From a virus: a stretch of 23,755 nt of DNA. Shown piece after piece: positions 1 to 6,180 of the stretch. The notes beneath the pieces were generated by a model. That model searched no databases. It was not told the origin of the DNA and worked only from the letters and a program-made list of their open reading frames with translations. The stretch is from the IMG/VR virus record IMGVR_UViG_3300046454_000363, positions 1 to 23,755 of that record; one strand, 5' to 3'. Made by a program: the position numbers and the translations under genes. Positions within the stretch are counted from its first letter, which is position 1. Each line of letters begins with the position of its first letter.

Positions 1-62
1 ACTTCGAGAATCTCGAGGAGCGCGTCACCGTTCGTCATACTTTGCGGAGAAACGTGGATCAT
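1..62 (-). CDS. hypothetical protein, N-terminal fragment cut by window edge
   Basis: An ATG at 62 opens a frame (MIHVSPQSMTNGDALLEILE) that runs off the left edge without a stop. The start overlaps the stop of the upstream gene in a TGATG junction, the same coupling used by most gene pairs here, which is the main reason to call it. Only about 20 residues are visible. I do not recognise the product. Confidence 0.5.
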   Translation of the reverse strand, partial: MIHVSPQSMTNGDALLEILE

Positions 63-223
63 CAGAACGCTCCGATCAGGGTCCAGATGCCGAGCGCCAG
101 GGCGAGCGTGAAGCCGGCGATCAGCATCAGGAGCCAGACGACGAACACGGCGACCCAGAACGGGTTCGACCGCAGCTGCGCCGACCGGCTGGGCGGCGTG
201 AACTCGGCCTCGTCGGGGATCAC
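62..223 (-). CDS. small single-pass membrane protein
   Basis: This is a 53-residue protein starting at GTG 223, which overlaps the upstream stop as GTGA. The first 23 residues are polar (VIPDEAEFTPPSRSAQLRSN). The rest is one long hydrophobic stretch, FWVAVFVVWLLMLIAGFTLA and onward, ending at IWTLIGAF. That gives a cytoplasmic tail plus one, possibly two tightly packed, C-terminal membrane segments. The function is unknown; small membrane proteins at this place in phage genomes may be holin accessories or superinfection-exclusion factors, but nothing in the sequence decides. A longer in-frame ORF extends upstream, but it would overlap the neighbouring gene heavily and is Arg-rich, as shadow translations are. 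Confidence 0.6.
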   Translation of the reverse strand: MIPDEAEFTPPSRSAQLRSNPFWVAVFVVWLLMLIAGFTLALALGIWTLIGAF

Positions 224-486
224 TCTGACGCTCGTTCCATCTGGAGCTCCGCAACGAGGGCGACCGCGTGAGGGTGACCCATCATGCAGTCGTACTCGAC
301 CACGGTCGGGTTGCGCGACTTCGTCACGGGAGTGACGCCGCCGGGGCAACGCTCCGCGACGGACTGGTCGGTCGTCAATCCCCAGCACACCGTCTGGTCG
401 AGGTTCGTCCAGACGAAGCGAAGCTCTCGGATGGCGACGACCTGGTCGTCCGTCAGCGGGACAATCTCGACTTCTGCTTGGCTCAC
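220..486 (-). CDS. hypothetical protein, 88 aa
   Basis: I chose GTG 486 because GGAAGGA stands 6 nt upstream. An upstream ATG at 501 is in frame but has no good ribosome site and would overlap the preceding gene. The protein begins VSQAEVEIVPLTDDQVVAIR and has a central cysteine-containing region (TVCWGLTTDQ, AERCPGG, YDCMMGHPH). Three cysteines and a histidine pair could bind metal, but the spacing fits no family I know. It is part of the overlapping small-gene run and its stop is coupled to the GTG of the membrane protein downstream. Function unknown. Confidence 0.6.
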   Translation of the reverse strand: MSQAEVEIVPLTDDQVVAIRELRFVWTNLDQTVCWGLTTDQSVAERCPGGVTPVTKSRNPTVVEYDCMMGHPHAVALVAELQMERASE

Positions 487-488
487 TG

Positions 489-764
489 CTAGTCCTTCCA
501 TTCGACTGGCGGGTAGAGGGGCACGACTTCGTTCCTGAATCCGAACCCGCTCGAGGCGTCGTGCTTACCGCACTCCACTAGCGCCTCCTCGGGCGTGGCG
601 AACGGACCGTATGCGCCGACGATGACGTATCTGCCGTCCTCGGGGTCCGGTGGCTCCTCGTCGTAGCAGAGGACAAGCCATGCCATGGCTTCGCGGCGCT
701 GGAACCTTTCGTGTGCGAGCTCCAGGCTGGCGAGTAGACGATCGCGAATCTCGTCATTCCACAT
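489..764 (-). CDS. hypothetical protein, 91 aa
   Basis: The start ATG at 764 (MWNDEIRDRLLASLELAHER) overlaps the end of the 40-aa gene upstream by 11 nt. The N-terminal third is an amphipathic helix. The rest (AWLVLCYDEEPP, GRYVIVGAYGPFATPEEAL) looks like a small alpha/beta fold, and the segment after the helix resembles the short single-domain proteins that phages carry in early or accessory regions. I do not recognise a named family. The stop at 489 sits just before the GTG of the next gene. Confidence 0.65.
   Translation of the reverse strand: MWNDEIRDRLLASLELAHERFQRREAMAWLVLCYDEEPPDPEDGRYVIVGAYGPFATPEEALVECGKHDASSGFGFRNEVVPLYPPVEWKD
493..499 (-). promoter_or_regulatory. ribosome binding site deciding the start at 486
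   Basis: The minus strand reads GGAAGGA followed by 6 nt and GTG. It lies across the end of the upstream gene and favours the GTG at 486 over the in-frame ATG at 501. Confidence 0.55.
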
Positions 765-876
765 CGTCGGACTCCACGATGTCGGCCACCGGGTAGCCGC
801 GCTCGACCATCCTCTGGTCGGCGGTCATGATCGCCCAGGCGATGTCCTGCGCCTTCTCAATCTCTTCTTCGTTCAT
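754..876 (-). CDS. micro-protein, 40 aa, acidic helix
   Basis: ATG 876 overlaps the upstream stop as ATGA, and the frame closes at TGA 754-756. The 40 residues start MNEEEIEKAQDIAWAIMTAD and end DIVESDDVE; they are acidic and predicted largely helical. The gene fills what would otherwise be a 109-nt gap between two genes, and the couplings on both sides support it. Function unknown. Confidence 0.55.
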   Translation of the reverse strand: MNEEEIEKAQDIAWAIMTADQRMVERGYPVADIVESDDVE

Positions 877-1052
877 CTCGGCCCCCGTCGCATGGCTTCG
901 CGAAGCTGCGCCAGCACAAGGAACGCCGAGATCGCGAGTCCGATCAGGAACGCCACCCCGCCGGCCGTCCCCGACCCCGTCAGGAGCGTGACCAGGACCG
1001 CGAGAAGTATGGGGACGAGGATCACGCCCTTGAGTGGCTGCTGGCCGTTCAT
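873..1052 (-). CDS. small membrane protein with two TM helices
   Basis: A 59-residue protein from ATG 1052, coupled to the zinc-ribbon gene upstream by ATGA. Residues about 9-25 (GVILVPILLAVLVTLL) and about 30-48 (GGVAFLIGLAISAFLVLA) form two membrane helices joined by a short GSGT turn, followed by a basic tail (REAMRRGPR). The shape is that of a class II holin-like hairpin. However, it lies well away from the lysin at 2822-3310, and a better-placed candidate is at 2603-2803. I call it a membrane protein only. Confidence 0.6.
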   Translation of the reverse strand: MNGQQPLKGVILVPILLAVLVTLLTGSGTAGGVAFLIGLAISAFLVLAQLREAMRRGPR

Positions 1053-1234
1053 GCGACCACCATCAGGAGTAGCTCGTCGGCCCCGTAGACCTGATGCTCG
1101 CCGCAGCTTTCGCACTGCTGCTTGCGACCGTCCGGCTCGACGGGGCGGACCTCGTCACCGCAGGCGAGACAGAAGCCGATCAGGTCGTCGGCCTCGACGG
1201 CGGCGATGATCTCGTCCGTGGTCGGGCGCTTCAT
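1049..1234 (-). CDS. small zinc-ribbon protein
   Basis: ATG 1234 overlaps the upstream stop as ATGA. The 61-residue product has two CxxC knuckles, FCLACGDE near residue 19 and QCESCGEH near residue 41, spaced 21 residues apart, which is a zinc-ribbon arrangement. It is preceded by a short helix (TTDEIIAAVEADD). Similar tiny zinc-ribbon proteins with a TTDEII...GFCLACG N-terminus occur in many phages of high-GC bacteria. Their role is not known; a transcription or nucleic-acid-binding function is a guess. The zinc site itself is seen in the sequence. Confidence 0.72.
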   Translation of the reverse strand: MKRPTTDEIIAAVEADDLIGFCLACGDEVRPVEPDGRKQQCESCGEHQVYGADELLLMVVA

Positions 1235-1389
1235 GACAGACGCTCCGCGGTGGCGTAGTCGACGCGCACGGCCTCGGCGTACTCCTCCGAGCAGCCGAGG
1301 TGGAGCAACGCGGCCTTCATGATCTCGGCCCACTCCAACAGCGAGTAGTAGGCGAGAGCGAACCTGCGTCCTGAAGCTGTGACGAACAT
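1231..1389 (-). CDS. hypothetical protein, 52 aa
   Basis: The start is ATG 1389, in a TGATG junction with the gene upstream. The product (MFVTASGRRFALAYYSLLEW, ending VDYATAERLS) is small and mostly helical, with one cysteine. The in-frame ORF extends further upstream, but that part would overlap the neighbouring gene and is composed like a shadow. No family recognised. Confidence 0.58.
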   Translation of the reverse strand: MFVTASGRRFALAYYSLLEWAEIMKAALLHLGCSEEYAEAVRVDYATAERLS

Positions 1390-1925
1390 CAGGCGTCCTT
1401 CCAGTTCGACGCGAGATTCACCAGCGCGATGATGGTGCGCGGACCGAGCTTGATCGAAGCAGCGACCGTTCGCTTCCCCTTCATGCCTTGTCGCTCGCGC
1501 ATCGACCACTCCGGGTTCTTGCCGAGGACGGCGATCAGGGCCGCGTCTGCCTGGGCGAGCAGCGGCTCGTACTCGTCTCCAAGCTCGTCCGCCTCCTGCT
1601 GGTTGACGATCCGCTGCGCCGCTGACGCCTCGTTGATTACGACTTGCTCAGACCAAGGGAGGAGGATGCAGTTGGGAGTCAGCACCGTCTCGGTGATCTT
1701 CTTGCCGTAGCCACTGCCCGTCGCCGGATGGAAGGATGAGTAACCAGTCCACATCGGCTCATCGAAACGGACTCGGATCCCGTCCTTCTTCGACGGAGCG
1801 TAGTAGCCCCTGCCTGGACGCTCGACTCCGACCGCTACGACCACGCCGCGCACTGGCCGCGCATCGTTCGTGCGACGAGCGACAACGGCATAGTCCTCGC
1901 CTACGAGGATCTCTGACCGCTTCAT
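1389..1925 (-). CDS. hypothetical protein, 178 aa
   Basis: This is the largest gene of the left accessory run, starting at ATG 1925 in a TAATG junction. The N-terminal half (KRSEILVGEDYAVVARRTND, VRGVVVAVGVERPGRGYY, GIRVRFDEPMW) looks like a beta-rich small-barrel domain. The C-terminal half (ASAAQRIVNQQEADELGDEY onward) is helical, and its last 50 residues (GMKGKRTVAASIKLGPRTII) are basic. The basic tail and small barrel could bind nucleic acid, but I see no diagnostic motif and give no function. Confidence 0.6.
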   Translation of the reverse strand: MKRSEILVGEDYAVVARRTNDARPVRGVVVAVGVERPGRGYYAPSKKDGIRVRFDEPMWTGYSSFHPATGSGYGKKITETVLTPNCILLPWSEQVVINEASAAQRIVNQQEADELGDEYEPLLAQADAALIAVLGKNPEWSMRERQGMKGKRTVAASIKLGPRTIIALVNLASNWKDA

Positions 1926-2200
1926 TAGTTCATCGCCGCGCAGGCGGCGACCTCAGCGTCGTGCCGCGACTGGAACTCGCGACAGCCGATGTTGCCCGAG
2001 GCGAACCGCGGGATGACGTATCCGTCGAGGGTCCAACCAGCGGAGTCGCGACCCTGGATGACGCAGTTCTTGATGCGCCCCTCCGGGTCGGCGTCGTGAT
2101 CGCTGACGAGCTCGTAGTTGGCCGGCAGGTACGCCTCGATTTCTTTCCTCGAGAGTCCTACGGCGACGGCAAAGCGAACTGGTGCCAGGTCGGGTTCCAC
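1925..2200 (-). CDS. hypothetical protein, 91 aa
   Basis: The GTG start at 2200 is set by a full AGGAGG site 7 nt upstream. The product (VEPDLAPVRFAVAVGLSRKE, EIEAYLPANYELVSD, AGWTLDGYVIPRFASGN, IGCREFQSRHDAEVAACAAM) looks like a compact alpha/beta protein. It is the first gene after the GC hairpin at 2277-2302 and so may begin a separate translational unit. A competing frame over 1953-2252 is Arg-rich and has no ribosome site. No family recognised. Confidence 0.65.
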   Translation of the reverse strand: MEPDLAPVRFAVAVGLSRKEIEAYLPANYELVSDHDADPEGRIKNCVIQGRDSAGWTLDGYVIPRFASGNIGCREFQSRHDAEVAACAAMN

Positions 2201-2207
2201 CCTGTGA

Positions 2208-2213
2208 CCTCCT
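2208..2213 (-). promoter_or_regulatory. strong ribosome binding site for the GTG gene at 2200
   Basis: The minus strand reads AGGAGG, 7 nt, GTG. It lies in the longest non-coding stretch on this side (2201-2314), directly after the hairpin. That suggests independent translation initiation rather than coupling. I looked for a promoter in the same stretch and saw no convincing -35/-10 pair. Confidence 0.6.
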
Positions 2214-2276
2214 ATGGCTTGGCGAGACTAGAAGAGATCGGGACGCTACCACCGCCGGCGGATGGAAGCAAGCCCA

Positions 2277-2302
2277 GGGGCCGGATCGCAGAACCCGGCC
2301 CC
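2277..2302 (-). terminator. GC hairpin, candidate terminator after the late operon
   Basis: A perfect 8-bp all-G/C stem (2277-2284 with 2295-2302) and a 10-nt loop lie 12 nt after the stop of the coiled-coil gene at 2315. On the minus strand the stem is followed by TGGGCTTGCTT, with only scattered T residues, so it is not a classical U-tract terminator. It separates the structural and lysis genes from the small accessory genes. Confidence 0.5.
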
Positions 2303-2314
2303 CGAGGATGGAAG

Positions 2315-2593
2315 CTACGCGGCCGGCGGCGTGAGCTTGCCGAGCTCGTCGGCCACAGAAGCAGCAGCGGCCTGGACGGACGTATCCTCCGCCGTCAGGT
2401 CGGCTGTGGCCTTGGACGCGATCAGCGCGTCGACTGCCGCGACGAGGGCGGCGATAGCCGTGACGAGCGCGGCCAGGTCGGTGTCGAACGTCTCCTGGTC
2501 GATCATGATCTCTCCGACTCTCCTTTCGATACGGAACAGGCGGACCGAGATCCTCTCGAGAACCTCGATCAGTAGATCGTCTTCGTGTGCCAT
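2315..2593 (-). CDS. short coiled-coil / helical protein, 92 aa
   Basis: ATG 2593 follows the stop of the holin candidate by about 10 nt. The protein is almost entirely helical: residues 1-30 (MAHEDDLLIEVLERISVRLF) are amphipathic, and 35-65 (FDTDLAALVTAIAALVAAVD) form an Ala/Leu/Val heptad-like helix. It ends in a disordered Ala/Pro tail. The ...DLAALVTAIAALVAAVDAL... helix is a type often met in small phage ORFs near tail-fibre and lysis genes. It is too polar at the ends for a confident membrane call. Function unknown; it could oligomerise. Confidence 0.62.
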   Translation of the reverse strand: MAHEDDLLIEVLERISVRLFRIERRVGEIMIDQETFDTDLAALVTAIAALVAAVDALIASKATADLTAEDTSVQAAAASVADELGKLTPPAA

Positions 2594-2602
2594 CGCGCCA
2601 CC

Positions 2603-2803
2603 CTAGCTAGGGGGCGTATCGGATGGAACCTTGAGCGCGAGAGCCGTGTTCAGCGAACCGCCAATGAGGCCAATGGCCGCGGCGTAGAGCGCCATCGCTG
2701 TCGTCTCGGTGAGGTCGTGCAGGGCGAGCAGGACGGTCGCGGCGACGATGATCGCGAGGCCCATGATCAGATGGCCGATCGTGGCGAGCGTGGTGCTGGA
2801 CAT
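2603..2803 (-). CDS. small two-TM membrane protein, holin candidate
   Basis: The 66-residue product starts at ATG 2803 with AAGGAGAAGGC immediately upstream. Two hydrophobic segments, about residues 8-28 (IGHLIMGLAIIVAATVLLAL) and 36-56 (AMALYAAAIGLIGGSLNTAL), flank a short acidic turn (HDLTET). A short polar tail (KVPSDTPPS) follows. Size, topology and position directly after the cell-wall hydrolase gene fit a class II holin, which would permeabilise the membrane to release the lysin. Holins share little sequence, so the call rests on context and topology. Confidence 0.62.
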   Translation of the reverse strand: MSSTTLATIGHLIMGLAIIVAATVLLALHDLTETTAMALYAAAIGLIGGSLNTALALKVPSDTPPS

Positions 2804-2821
2804 GCCTTCTCCTTCGGTTGG

Positions 2822-3310
2822 TTAGAGCTTCGCGACGCTGAGGAATGTGGTCGCGCCACTGAAGCCGTGCTGCATCCAGGCGAGCGTACGGAAGTTCGGA
2901 TCCTCGGACTCTCCGTGCGTGAACAGGACCGGGTTGCCATGCAGCTTGTCGGCCTGATGGACCTGGCAGACGTGCTGTTCGGAGAGCGGCCGGTTGGAGT
3001 TGAAGACGACGAGAGCTCCGGGCAGCGCGGCCTTCGCGTCCGTGTAGTGCTTGAGCAGACCGAGCATCGTCTCCGTGTTGCCGATCGACCAGCTGCCCGT
3101 CGGTGACTTGACGCCGGCGACGTGGCAGATCAGCACACCCGACTCGGAGCAGTCCATCGCGAAGCCCTTCTCGGTGGCCGCGATCAACGCCTTCATCGTC
3201 GTGATGTGCGCGGTCTGCATGGGGCGGCGTTCGATGTAGCCGATCTGGTCTTTCTTCCAGACGAGGTACGCCTGGATGCGTTGAATCTTCTGTCGTTGGG
3301 CCAGCGTCAT
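2822..3310 (-). CDS. NlpC/P60-like peptidoglycan hydrolase (endolysin candidate)
   Basis: The 162-residue protein starts at ATG 3310 with GAGGA upstream. The pattern MDCSESGVLICHVAGV near residue 52 matches the catalytic-cysteine helix of NlpC/P60-type phage lysins (usually DCSGF...C...AG), giving Cys54 as the nucleophile. ALVVFNSNRP followed by QHVCQV supplies the usual GDLVVF and catalytic His113 strand. VLFTHGESEDPNF matches the conserved HG(Q/E) segment near the end. No separate wall-binding domain or signal peptide is present, so export would rely on a holin, and a holin candidate lies just downstream. The fold call rests on motif order. Substrate specificity (peptide stem cleavage) is inferred from the family. 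It could instead be a virion-associated hydrolase. Confidence 0.65.
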   Translation of the reverse strand: MTLAQRQKIQRIQAYLVWKKDQIGYIERRPMQTAHITTMKALIAATEKGFAMDCSESGVLICHVAGVKSPTGSWSIGNTETMLGLLKHYTDAKAALPGALVVFNSNRPLSEQHVCQVHQADKLHGNPVLFTHGESEDPNFRTLAWMQHGFSGATTFLSVAKL

Positions 3311-3359
3311 GATGGTTCCTCTCTGTGGGGTGTGATCATCGTCCGCTCGTCGGATGCCG

Positions 3360-3875
3360 TCACATCTTCCGCCTCTCCCCGAGCAGGCCCAGAATCCGTG
3401 CCTGGTTCTGCATGCCAGTCTCCATCCTCTTCATCGCCTCATCGTGCTGTCTGGCGAGCAGTTCCAACAGCGAGGAGAGGTCGGTCTTGGAATGCTCAAC
3501 GGCGAGGAGCGCCTTGACGGACGCGAGCTCGTTCTTCAGTTCGTGCCGAAGCAGCCGCTGCTGCTCTGCTGCCTCAGCAAGCTGGGCGTGGTACTGATCC
3601 TGTAGCTCGAGCATCTGGTTTTCCCTCTGATGCGCGTGTTCCTCGAGAACCTTGATCTGCTCCTGCCTCTCTTCCGCGAGGTTGCGCCAGAAGGTCCGCA
3701 TGTTGTTGCGGAAGCTGAAGATGCCGCCTGCGATGACGACCGCGGAGGCGACGAGGATCGATCCGATCGTGAGGGTGTCGGAGAGGCGGATTCCACCGAC
3801 CACGCCAGAGATCACGCCTGCGACCGCGAGCAGTCCGGGCCAGCCTTTTGGAATGAGTAGTCCCCAGTCCATCAC
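3360..3875 (-). CDS. membrane-anchored coiled-coil protein in the lysis region
   Basis: GTG 3875 has AGGAG 8 nt upstream; an ATG at 3872 (TGATG junction) is the alternative and removes one residue. Residues about 4-30 (LLIPKGWPGLLAVAGVISGV) and 35-55 (TIGSILVASAVVIAGGIFSF) are two membrane segments. Residues about 60-165 are a long charged helix with coiled-coil character (NLAEERQEQIKVLEEHAHQR, QLAEAAEQQRLLRHELKNEL), ending basic (GERRKM). It lies just before the hydrolase gene. It could be a holin, a lysis regulator, or a spanin-like tether, but the sequence does not decide among them. It has no lipobox and no Rz-type signature. Confidence 0.6.
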   Translation of the reverse strand: MMDWGLLIPKGWPGLLAVAGVISGVVGGIRLSDTLTIGSILVASAVVIAGGIFSFRNNMRTFWRNLAEERQEQIKVLEEHAHQRENQMLELQDQYHAQLAEAAEQQRLLRHELKNELASVKALLAVEHSKTDLSSLLELLARQHDEAMKRMETGMQNQARILGLLGERRKM

Positions 3876-4855
3876 GCGATCAACTCCTGGCCGAACTCGT
3901 CCGCGTTGATCGTCGCGGCCAGCCAGGGTGAACCGGTCGGGTCGTTGTCGAGCAGCCAGGAGTAGAAGACGTAGTCGCTCGAGAGCGTGTGCGTCACCCC
4001 CACATGGTCGGTGCCGGCCTGCCTGATCAAAGGTGCGATCTGCCTGACCGACGCGTCGCCTTTGCGAGCTCCGATGTTCAGCTGCGCCCCGTAGATGGAG
4101 CCGATGAACGTGTCCAGCTTGTAGGTGTCCTTGTCACCGGGCGTGGCGTCGTAGACGAAGCTGCCGTCGCCGTCGATCAGGTGCTCGTCGACCATGGCGA
4201 AGTGGTCGGTGCCCGTCTTGGGCGTCCAGGCGGTGTAGCTCGCGTCCGCGACCGGGTACAGCGTCTCGATGCGGATCTCGCCCAAGAAGTCGTTCAGCGG
4301 TGCGGATCCTGTCGTGTCGATGACGTAGATGTCGTCGGCGTCGGTCAGCCCGTCACCGAGCGCGTGGTTCCAGAACACGATCCTGCCGAAGTCGGCCGTG
4401 CCGAAGTTGCCGACCGTGGAGGGGATCTCGGCAGCGCCGTTGAGGTGGAGGGTGACGTGGCCGGCACCTCCCTTCTCCAGCTTGACCTCAATGTAGAACC
4501 ATGTCCCGAGCGGGATTATCGTCGGGCCGGTTGCGACGAGGTGGGCAGCGCTGTCGGTGAGGGTCAGGTGGTGCGTCGAGTCGGTTCCGATCTCCACGCC
4601 GAGTCCGCCGCCGCCTATCTCGATCGTCATGAACTTCTGGGGGACGACGACACCGGTCAGCTTGATCGCCACTCCGACGATGATCGGGCTGGCCGCTGGG
4701 AAGTCCTTGTAGACGGGGTTCAGGTTGACTACGGAGATCGCCTGACCACCGAAGCCGCGGCCGGGGACCATGCCGACGATGTGGCCGGTCCAGAACTTCT
4801 CGATGGCCTGCTCAGATGCGTAGTGGTCGAAGCCTTCCGTCAGGAGGAGAGCCAT
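3872..4855 (-). CDS. tail protein with lectin/LamG-like fold
   Basis: A 327-residue protein from ATG 4855, with AAAGGGG just upstream. The opening MALLLTEGFDHYASEQAIEK and the following Gly/Val-rich beta strands are typical of phage tail or tip proteins with a concanavalin/LamG-like jelly-roll. The TWFYIEVKLEKGGAGHVTLH segment near residue 119 matches the conserved W-x-x-(L/V)-E strand of that fold, and FWNHALGDGLTDADDIYVID is the usual C-terminal strand with a Ca-site-like DDIYV. The last 120 residues (LNDFLGEIRIETLYPVADAS onward) form a second beta domain that often accompanies it. A role in binding host glycans is inferred from the fold and from being the last structural gene. Confidence 0.62.
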   Translation of the reverse strand: MALLLTEGFDHYASEQAIEKFWTGHIVGMVPGRGFGGQAISVVNLNPVYKDFPAASPIIVGVAIKLTGVVVPQKFMTIEIGGGGLGVEIGTDSTHHLTLTDSAAHLVATGPTIIPLGTWFYIEVKLEKGGAGHVTLHLNGAAEIPSTVGNFGTADFGRIVFWNHALGDGLTDADDIYVIDTTGSAPLNDFLGEIRIETLYPVADASYTAWTPKTGTDHFAMVDEHLIDGDGSFVYDATPGDKDTYKLDTFIGSIYGAQLNIGARKGDASVRQIAPLIRQAGTDHVGVTHTLSSDYVFYSWLLDNDPTGSPWLAATINADEFGQELIA

Positions 4856-4870
4856 CCCGACCCCTTTCTG

Positions 4871-6166
4871 TTACGAGCGTTGCCACACATGTAGACCCTT
4901 GTACCAGGGGACGATGATTTCCAGTGTGACCTGACTCACGTTCGCGTTCGGACTCCCGTCGCTGGTCAGTACCTCGAGCGCGACCTGGCTGACGCCGCCA
5001 CCCGTGAACGAAACCTTGAGCGTCGGCTGGTAGACGACCGTGTTGGAATCGATGAACGGGACATCGAACTCGACCGGGTTGACAATCGGCGTGTAGACCA
5101 CCGTGAGCGATGAGATGAAGCTGGGGCTGGTCGAGTAGACGAGCGCCGGCGTGTAGACAGTGCTGCTGCTCGAGATGAACGGCGCGTAGAGGTCAGCCGC
5201 GACACCGGGTGCGTAGACAACGGTGTTCGAGGAGATGAAGGGGACGACGACGGGGAAGGACGGCGCGTAGACGACGGTCTTGCTGGCGATGAACTCGTTG
5301 ACGATCGCCGTCGTGATCTCGACGCTGCCAGCGGCACCATTCCCTGCGCTAGCGGACTGTCCGCCACCGCCTGCGCCGCCGCCGGGTGAGGTGCCGTTGG
5401 AGCCACCACCGAAGATGAGTCCACCGTCGCCGCCGGACCCCCCACCATTCGCTCCTGCCGCGCCAGTCCTTGAGGTGGCGCTCGCGCCCGTGGCGAGCCT
5501 GTTGCCGCTCGCACCGCCACCGCCGCCCGTACCACTGCCTGCCTGGGTGAAGCCATCGCCGCCTGAGAACTTGGTGTCACCGATCGACGATGCTGCCGCG
5601 CCTCCCGGTCCACCTGATGCCGGGGCCCGGTGTCCGCCACCGCCTCCCTTGGCGAGAACCTGGGTGCTGCTGTCCCCGGTGAAGTACGAGTCCCCGCCGG
5701 TGGTGCCAACATCGGGATCGCGAAGGCCTGCCGCACCGACGACAAGCGTGTACAGCACCCCCGGCGTGACCGGGATTGCCGTCTTGAGCGCGTAGGCACC
5801 GCCGCCGCCGCCACCGCCGCCTGCGAGCGCTCCTGATCCGTCAGCGCCGCCGCCGCCGCCGCCGATTACCTCGACGTAGACCTGGACTATCCCAGGCGGA
5901 CACAGCCACTGGTAGGTCCCCGCCACGACGACCGTCGTCTGCTGTCCCGTTACTGCGAATGTAGGGGCCTGGACGGCAGTTACGGACGAGATGAAGGACG
6001 GGAAAACCTGCCCTGGACGTAGCTCCGGGGCGTATAGAGCCGTGACCGATGAGATGAACGACGGTAATACGTCGCTCGTACTCGTCTCGAGAAGATAATC
6101 GCCGCTCGCGTCCTCGAGGATGAACTTGCTAGTTCCGTCCTCCTCGCGGACGTAATAGTCGGCCAC
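4871..6166 (-). CDS. glycine-rich tail adhesin-like protein with FISS repeats
   Basis: A 431-residue protein starting at GTG 6166. Residues 1-30 are a short head (MADYYVREEDGTSKFILEDA). Two repeats of the form PSFISSVTALYAP lie at about 35-70. A glycine-rich domain spans about 80-285: it opens with GTYQWLCPPGIVQVYVEVIG and contains many poly-Gly runs. Five more repeats (NEFIASKTVVYAP, PFISSNTVVYAP and relatives) fill 290-382, and two VSQVALEV/VSQVTLEI motifs close the protein. The W-x-CPPG-x-x-V-x-V-E-V-x-GGGG opening is characteristic of glycine-rich phage tip domains. In such adhesins the Gly-rich loops contact the host receptor. Position among tail-tip genes supports this; the receptor-binding role is inference. 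Confidence 0.68.
   Translation of the reverse strand: MADYYVREEDGTSKFILEDASGDYLLETSTSDVLPSFISSVTALYAPELRPGQVFPSFISSVTAVQAPTFAVTGQQTTVVVAGTYQWLCPPGIVQVYVEVIGGGGGGADGSGALAGGGGGGGGAYALKTAIPVTPGVLYTLVVGAAGLRDPDVGTTGGDSYFTGDSSTQVLAKGGGGGHRAPASGGPGGAAASSIGDTKFSGGDGFTQAGSGTGGGGGASGNRLATGASATSRTGAAGANGGGSGGDGGLIFGGGSNGTSPGGGAGGGGQSASAGNGAAGSVEITTAIVNEFIASKTVVYAPSFPVVVPFISSNTVVYAPGVAADLYAPFISSSSTVYTPALVYSTSPSFISSLTVVYTPIVNPVEFDVPFIDSNTVVYQPTLKVSFTGGGVSQVALEVLTSDGSPNANVSQVTLEIIVPWYKGLHVWQRS
5021..5296 (-). repeat. FISS-type protein repeats, second block (5 copies)
   Basis: Five copies of the unit (F-I-x-S-x-T-V-V-Y-x-P core) are encoded after the glycine-rich domain. They are spaced about 18-22 residues apart, each followed by a variable linker of about 5-10 residues. 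Same repeat family as the block at 5957-6064. Confidence 0.62.
5957..6064 (-). repeat. FISS-type protein repeats, first block (2 copies)
   Basis: Two copies of the (P)SFISSVTA-x-x-AP unit are encoded here, about 21 residues apart, before the glycine-rich domain of the adhesin-like gene. They are protein-level repeats; the DNA copies have diverged. Confidence 0.6.
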
Positions 6167-6180
6167 CCAGCCGTCTCTGT

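Noticed and set aside
1953-2252. 99-codon minus-strand frame overlapping the 91-aa gene at 1925-2200
   Set aside because: Arg-rich shadow. The competing frame has a perfect AGGAGG and a coupled stop.
1736-2575. 279-codon plus-strand frame
   Set aside because: It opposes four coupled minus-strand genes, has shadow-type composition and no ribosome site.
2601-2612. 12-bp perfect palindrome CCCTAGCTAGGG at the end of the holin candidate
   Set aside because: It has no spacer for a hairpin loop, contains the stop codon, has no second copy that I found nearby, and is short enough to occur by chance; not called as an operator.
5280-5795. Pro/Ala-rich plus-strand frame opposite the glycine-rich domain
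   Set aside because: Proline runs are the mirror of glycine codons on the other strand; no independent evidence for a gene.
5021-6064. Possible diversity-generating retroelement target in the adhesin gene
   Set aside because: No reverse transcriptase, template repeat or adenine-rich variable region is visible in the window.
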